Positions 6,164 to 6,905 of a stretch of 6,905 nucleotides of DNA are shown piece by piece. The DNA is from Evtepia sp. (GTDB lineage Bacteria; Bacillota; Clostridia; Oscillospirales; Oscillospiraceae). Within the stretch, counting starts at the first letter, position 1; the number at the start of each line of letters is the position of its first letter. Made by a program: the position numbers and the translations under genes. The stretch is from contig JAHHRP010000099.1 of NCBI GenBank assembly GCA_020025735.1, forward strand, positions 1 through 6,905, written 5' to 3'. The notes below the pieces were generated by a model. That model did not search any database and was not told where the DNA came from. It saw only the letters and a list, made by a program, of their open reading frames with translations.

Positions 6164-6425
6164 GGGGCTAGAAGACATTTTCTGCCTTCCTCCCTTTTGG
6201 CCTGTTTCCCCGAAAGAAAGGGCAATTTTTTTGGTGCTTCTGCGCGCGGAGATTGTCAACCTATCAATTTTTTGGGGCTTTTTTTGCCTTTTATCAACAC
6301 CTGTTGCTGGATCTCCCCTTACTGTGGCCAGCGGCAGTGGGATTGTCCTTGCCGACCTGAGCCATGGAGGAGAGGTTCTTTTCCCTTTTATTTTGCGCGA
6401 ACGCAGACCGGGAGACAAAATACGA

Positions 6426-6457
6426 CGCGAGGCCAACCCGTAAGGGTTGGCCTCGCG
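6426..6457 (-). terminator. Terminator of the right-hand surface gene
   Basis: A perfect 14-bp stem (CGCGAGGCCAACCC pairing with GGGTTGGCCTCGCG) with a 4-nt loop begins 51 nt beyond the surface gene's stop. On the minus strand it is followed by TCGTATTTTG, a short imperfect T-run. It separates the surface gene from the liv promoter, which lies about 260 nt further on in the same direction. Confidence 0.85.
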
Positions 6458-6508
6458 CTTGGTGTTTCGCGTCCGTTTTATTTTTATAACGAACAATTTG
6501 TTTTGATT

Positions 6509-6905
6509 TTACACAGTCTGATTATTCACAACCAAAGTAAGTTTAGCGCCGTCTCCGCTAACAGTTGCTGTCGCAGTCTGACCAAAGAGCTGAATTGCAT
6601 TATAGGTACCACCAGTAAAGGTGTAACCGGCTTTAGCAGTCAAAATAACTTTTACAGAAACTGTATCGCCAGTAGAAACAGTTTCGCTATCGCCCAGCTT
6701 GGTGCCTTCCGTGTTAGCAGCTTTGTACCACTCAGTGACAACATTGCTATCATCAATCCCTACACTGTTGCAGGTGGCTTTTGCCTGTGTTGGATTTTGG
6801 CTATTGGCAATTTTGGTCAGATTAACAGTCGGAGCTGCAATGACAGCAGTTACAACCTTAATGGTCTGCTCAACAGTCTTGTCACCCAGTGTAACAACGA
6901 TCTTA
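6509..6905 (-). CDS. Second surface-type protein, C-terminal fragment (Ig-like / S-layer-repeat appearance; start outside the window)
   Basis: The minus-strand frame is open from the right edge to a TAA at 6509-6511, giving about 131 residues with no start in the window, so only the C-terminus is visible. The sequence is rich in T, V, A, N and K. Motifs such as VVTEWYKAANTEG, TVSTGDTVSVKVILTAKAGYTFTGG and ATVSGDGAKLTLVV resemble beta-sandwich (Ig-like) repeats found in clostridial S-layer and surface proteins: a W-Y-K-A strand, a V-x-V-x-L-T-A-K-x-G-Y-x-F strand and a final hydrophobic strand. There is one cysteine (KATCNSVG). No LPXTG motif or membrane tail is present; it ends NNQTV. It is transcribed toward the liv operon but ended by its own hairpin. 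It does not obviously resemble the left-hand surface protein beyond composition. The family is inferred from style, not an identified domain. Confidence 0.7.
   Translation of the reverse strand, partial: KIVVTLGDKTVEQTIKVVTAVIAAPTVNLTKIANSQNPTQAKATCNSVGIDDSNVVTEWYKAANTEGTKLGDSETVSTGDTVSVKVILTAKAGYTFTGGTYNAIQLFGQTATATVSGDGAKLTLVVNNQTV

Larger units (their letters stand above)
5985..6508. other. Intergenic control region of the liv operon
   Basis: This 524-nt AT-rich stretch lies between the right-hand surface gene and livK. From right to left it holds the surface gene's terminator (6426-6457), a 260-nt T-rich piece without a convincing gene, the livK promoter (6135-6163) with a palindrome over its -10 box, a weaker second promoter candidate (6040-6066), and the leader of livK. 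Frames here (for example 6060-6443 on the plus strand and 6053-6496 on the minus strand) overlap each other and the terminator, lack ribosome sites, and look accidental. Confidence 0.6.

Noticed and set aside
6231..6259. Another TTGACA box on the minus strand at 6254-6259 as a possible liv promoter
   Set aside because: The sequence at the 16-18-nt spacing (around CACCAA) does not resemble a -10 box.
6053..6496. Overlapping frames on both strands in the livK upstream region
   Set aside because: They cross the promoter and the terminator hairpin, lack ribosome sites, and read as low-complexity translations of T-rich DNA.

Overview
The window is dominated by one complete high-affinity branched-chain amino acid ABC transporter operon, livK-livH-livM-livG-livF, read on the minus strand from 5984 down to 1114. 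A partial, very Thr/Val-rich surface-type protein gene lies on each side. The solute-binding protein is a lipoprotein (lipobox LCAC), ribosome binding sites are strong GGAGG types, and the flanking genes look like S-layer or cell-surface proteins. Together these suggest an anaerobic Firmicute, perhaps of Clostridia/Oscillospiraceae type. That placement is inference from gene style, not from a marker gene.

Layout. At 1-740 (+) is the C-terminal end of a repetitive surface protein, with four 16-17-residue VTTVT...NGT repeats that suggest a beta-solenoid; a 13-bp hairpin at 774-802 follows it. At 803-1050 is a gene-poor island between converging genes, with inverted repeats and no recognised function. 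A strong hairpin at 1051-1086 ends the liv operon. The genes at 1114-4610 are livF, livG, livM and livH, separated by only 1-10 nt and apparently translated from one message. At 4611-4808 a 198-nt spacer carries two large perfect stem-loops between livH and livK. At 4809-5984 is livK. At 5985-6508 is the operon's regulatory region, with a good sigma-A-type promoter (TTGAAG, 17 nt, TATAAT), a perfect TTGTAT-T-ATACAA palindrome over the -10 box, a leader of about 144 nt with interleaved complementary segments, and a 14-bp terminator hairpin for the gene upstream. At 6509-6905 (-) is the C-terminus of a second surface-type protein with an Ig-like or S-layer-repeat appearance.

How it works together. 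LivK captures Leu/Ile/Val (or a related amino acid) at the outer face of the membrane. LivH and LivM form the membrane channel. LivG and LivF are the two ATPases. The stem-loops after livK would allow the binding protein to be made in excess over the membrane parts, as is common in ABC operons.

I see no mobile element, CRISPR array, tRNA or rRNA. The core is a well-known system. The less ordinary parts are the two intergenic regions, the livK-livH hairpins, the promoter palindrome and the repeat architecture of the left surface protein.
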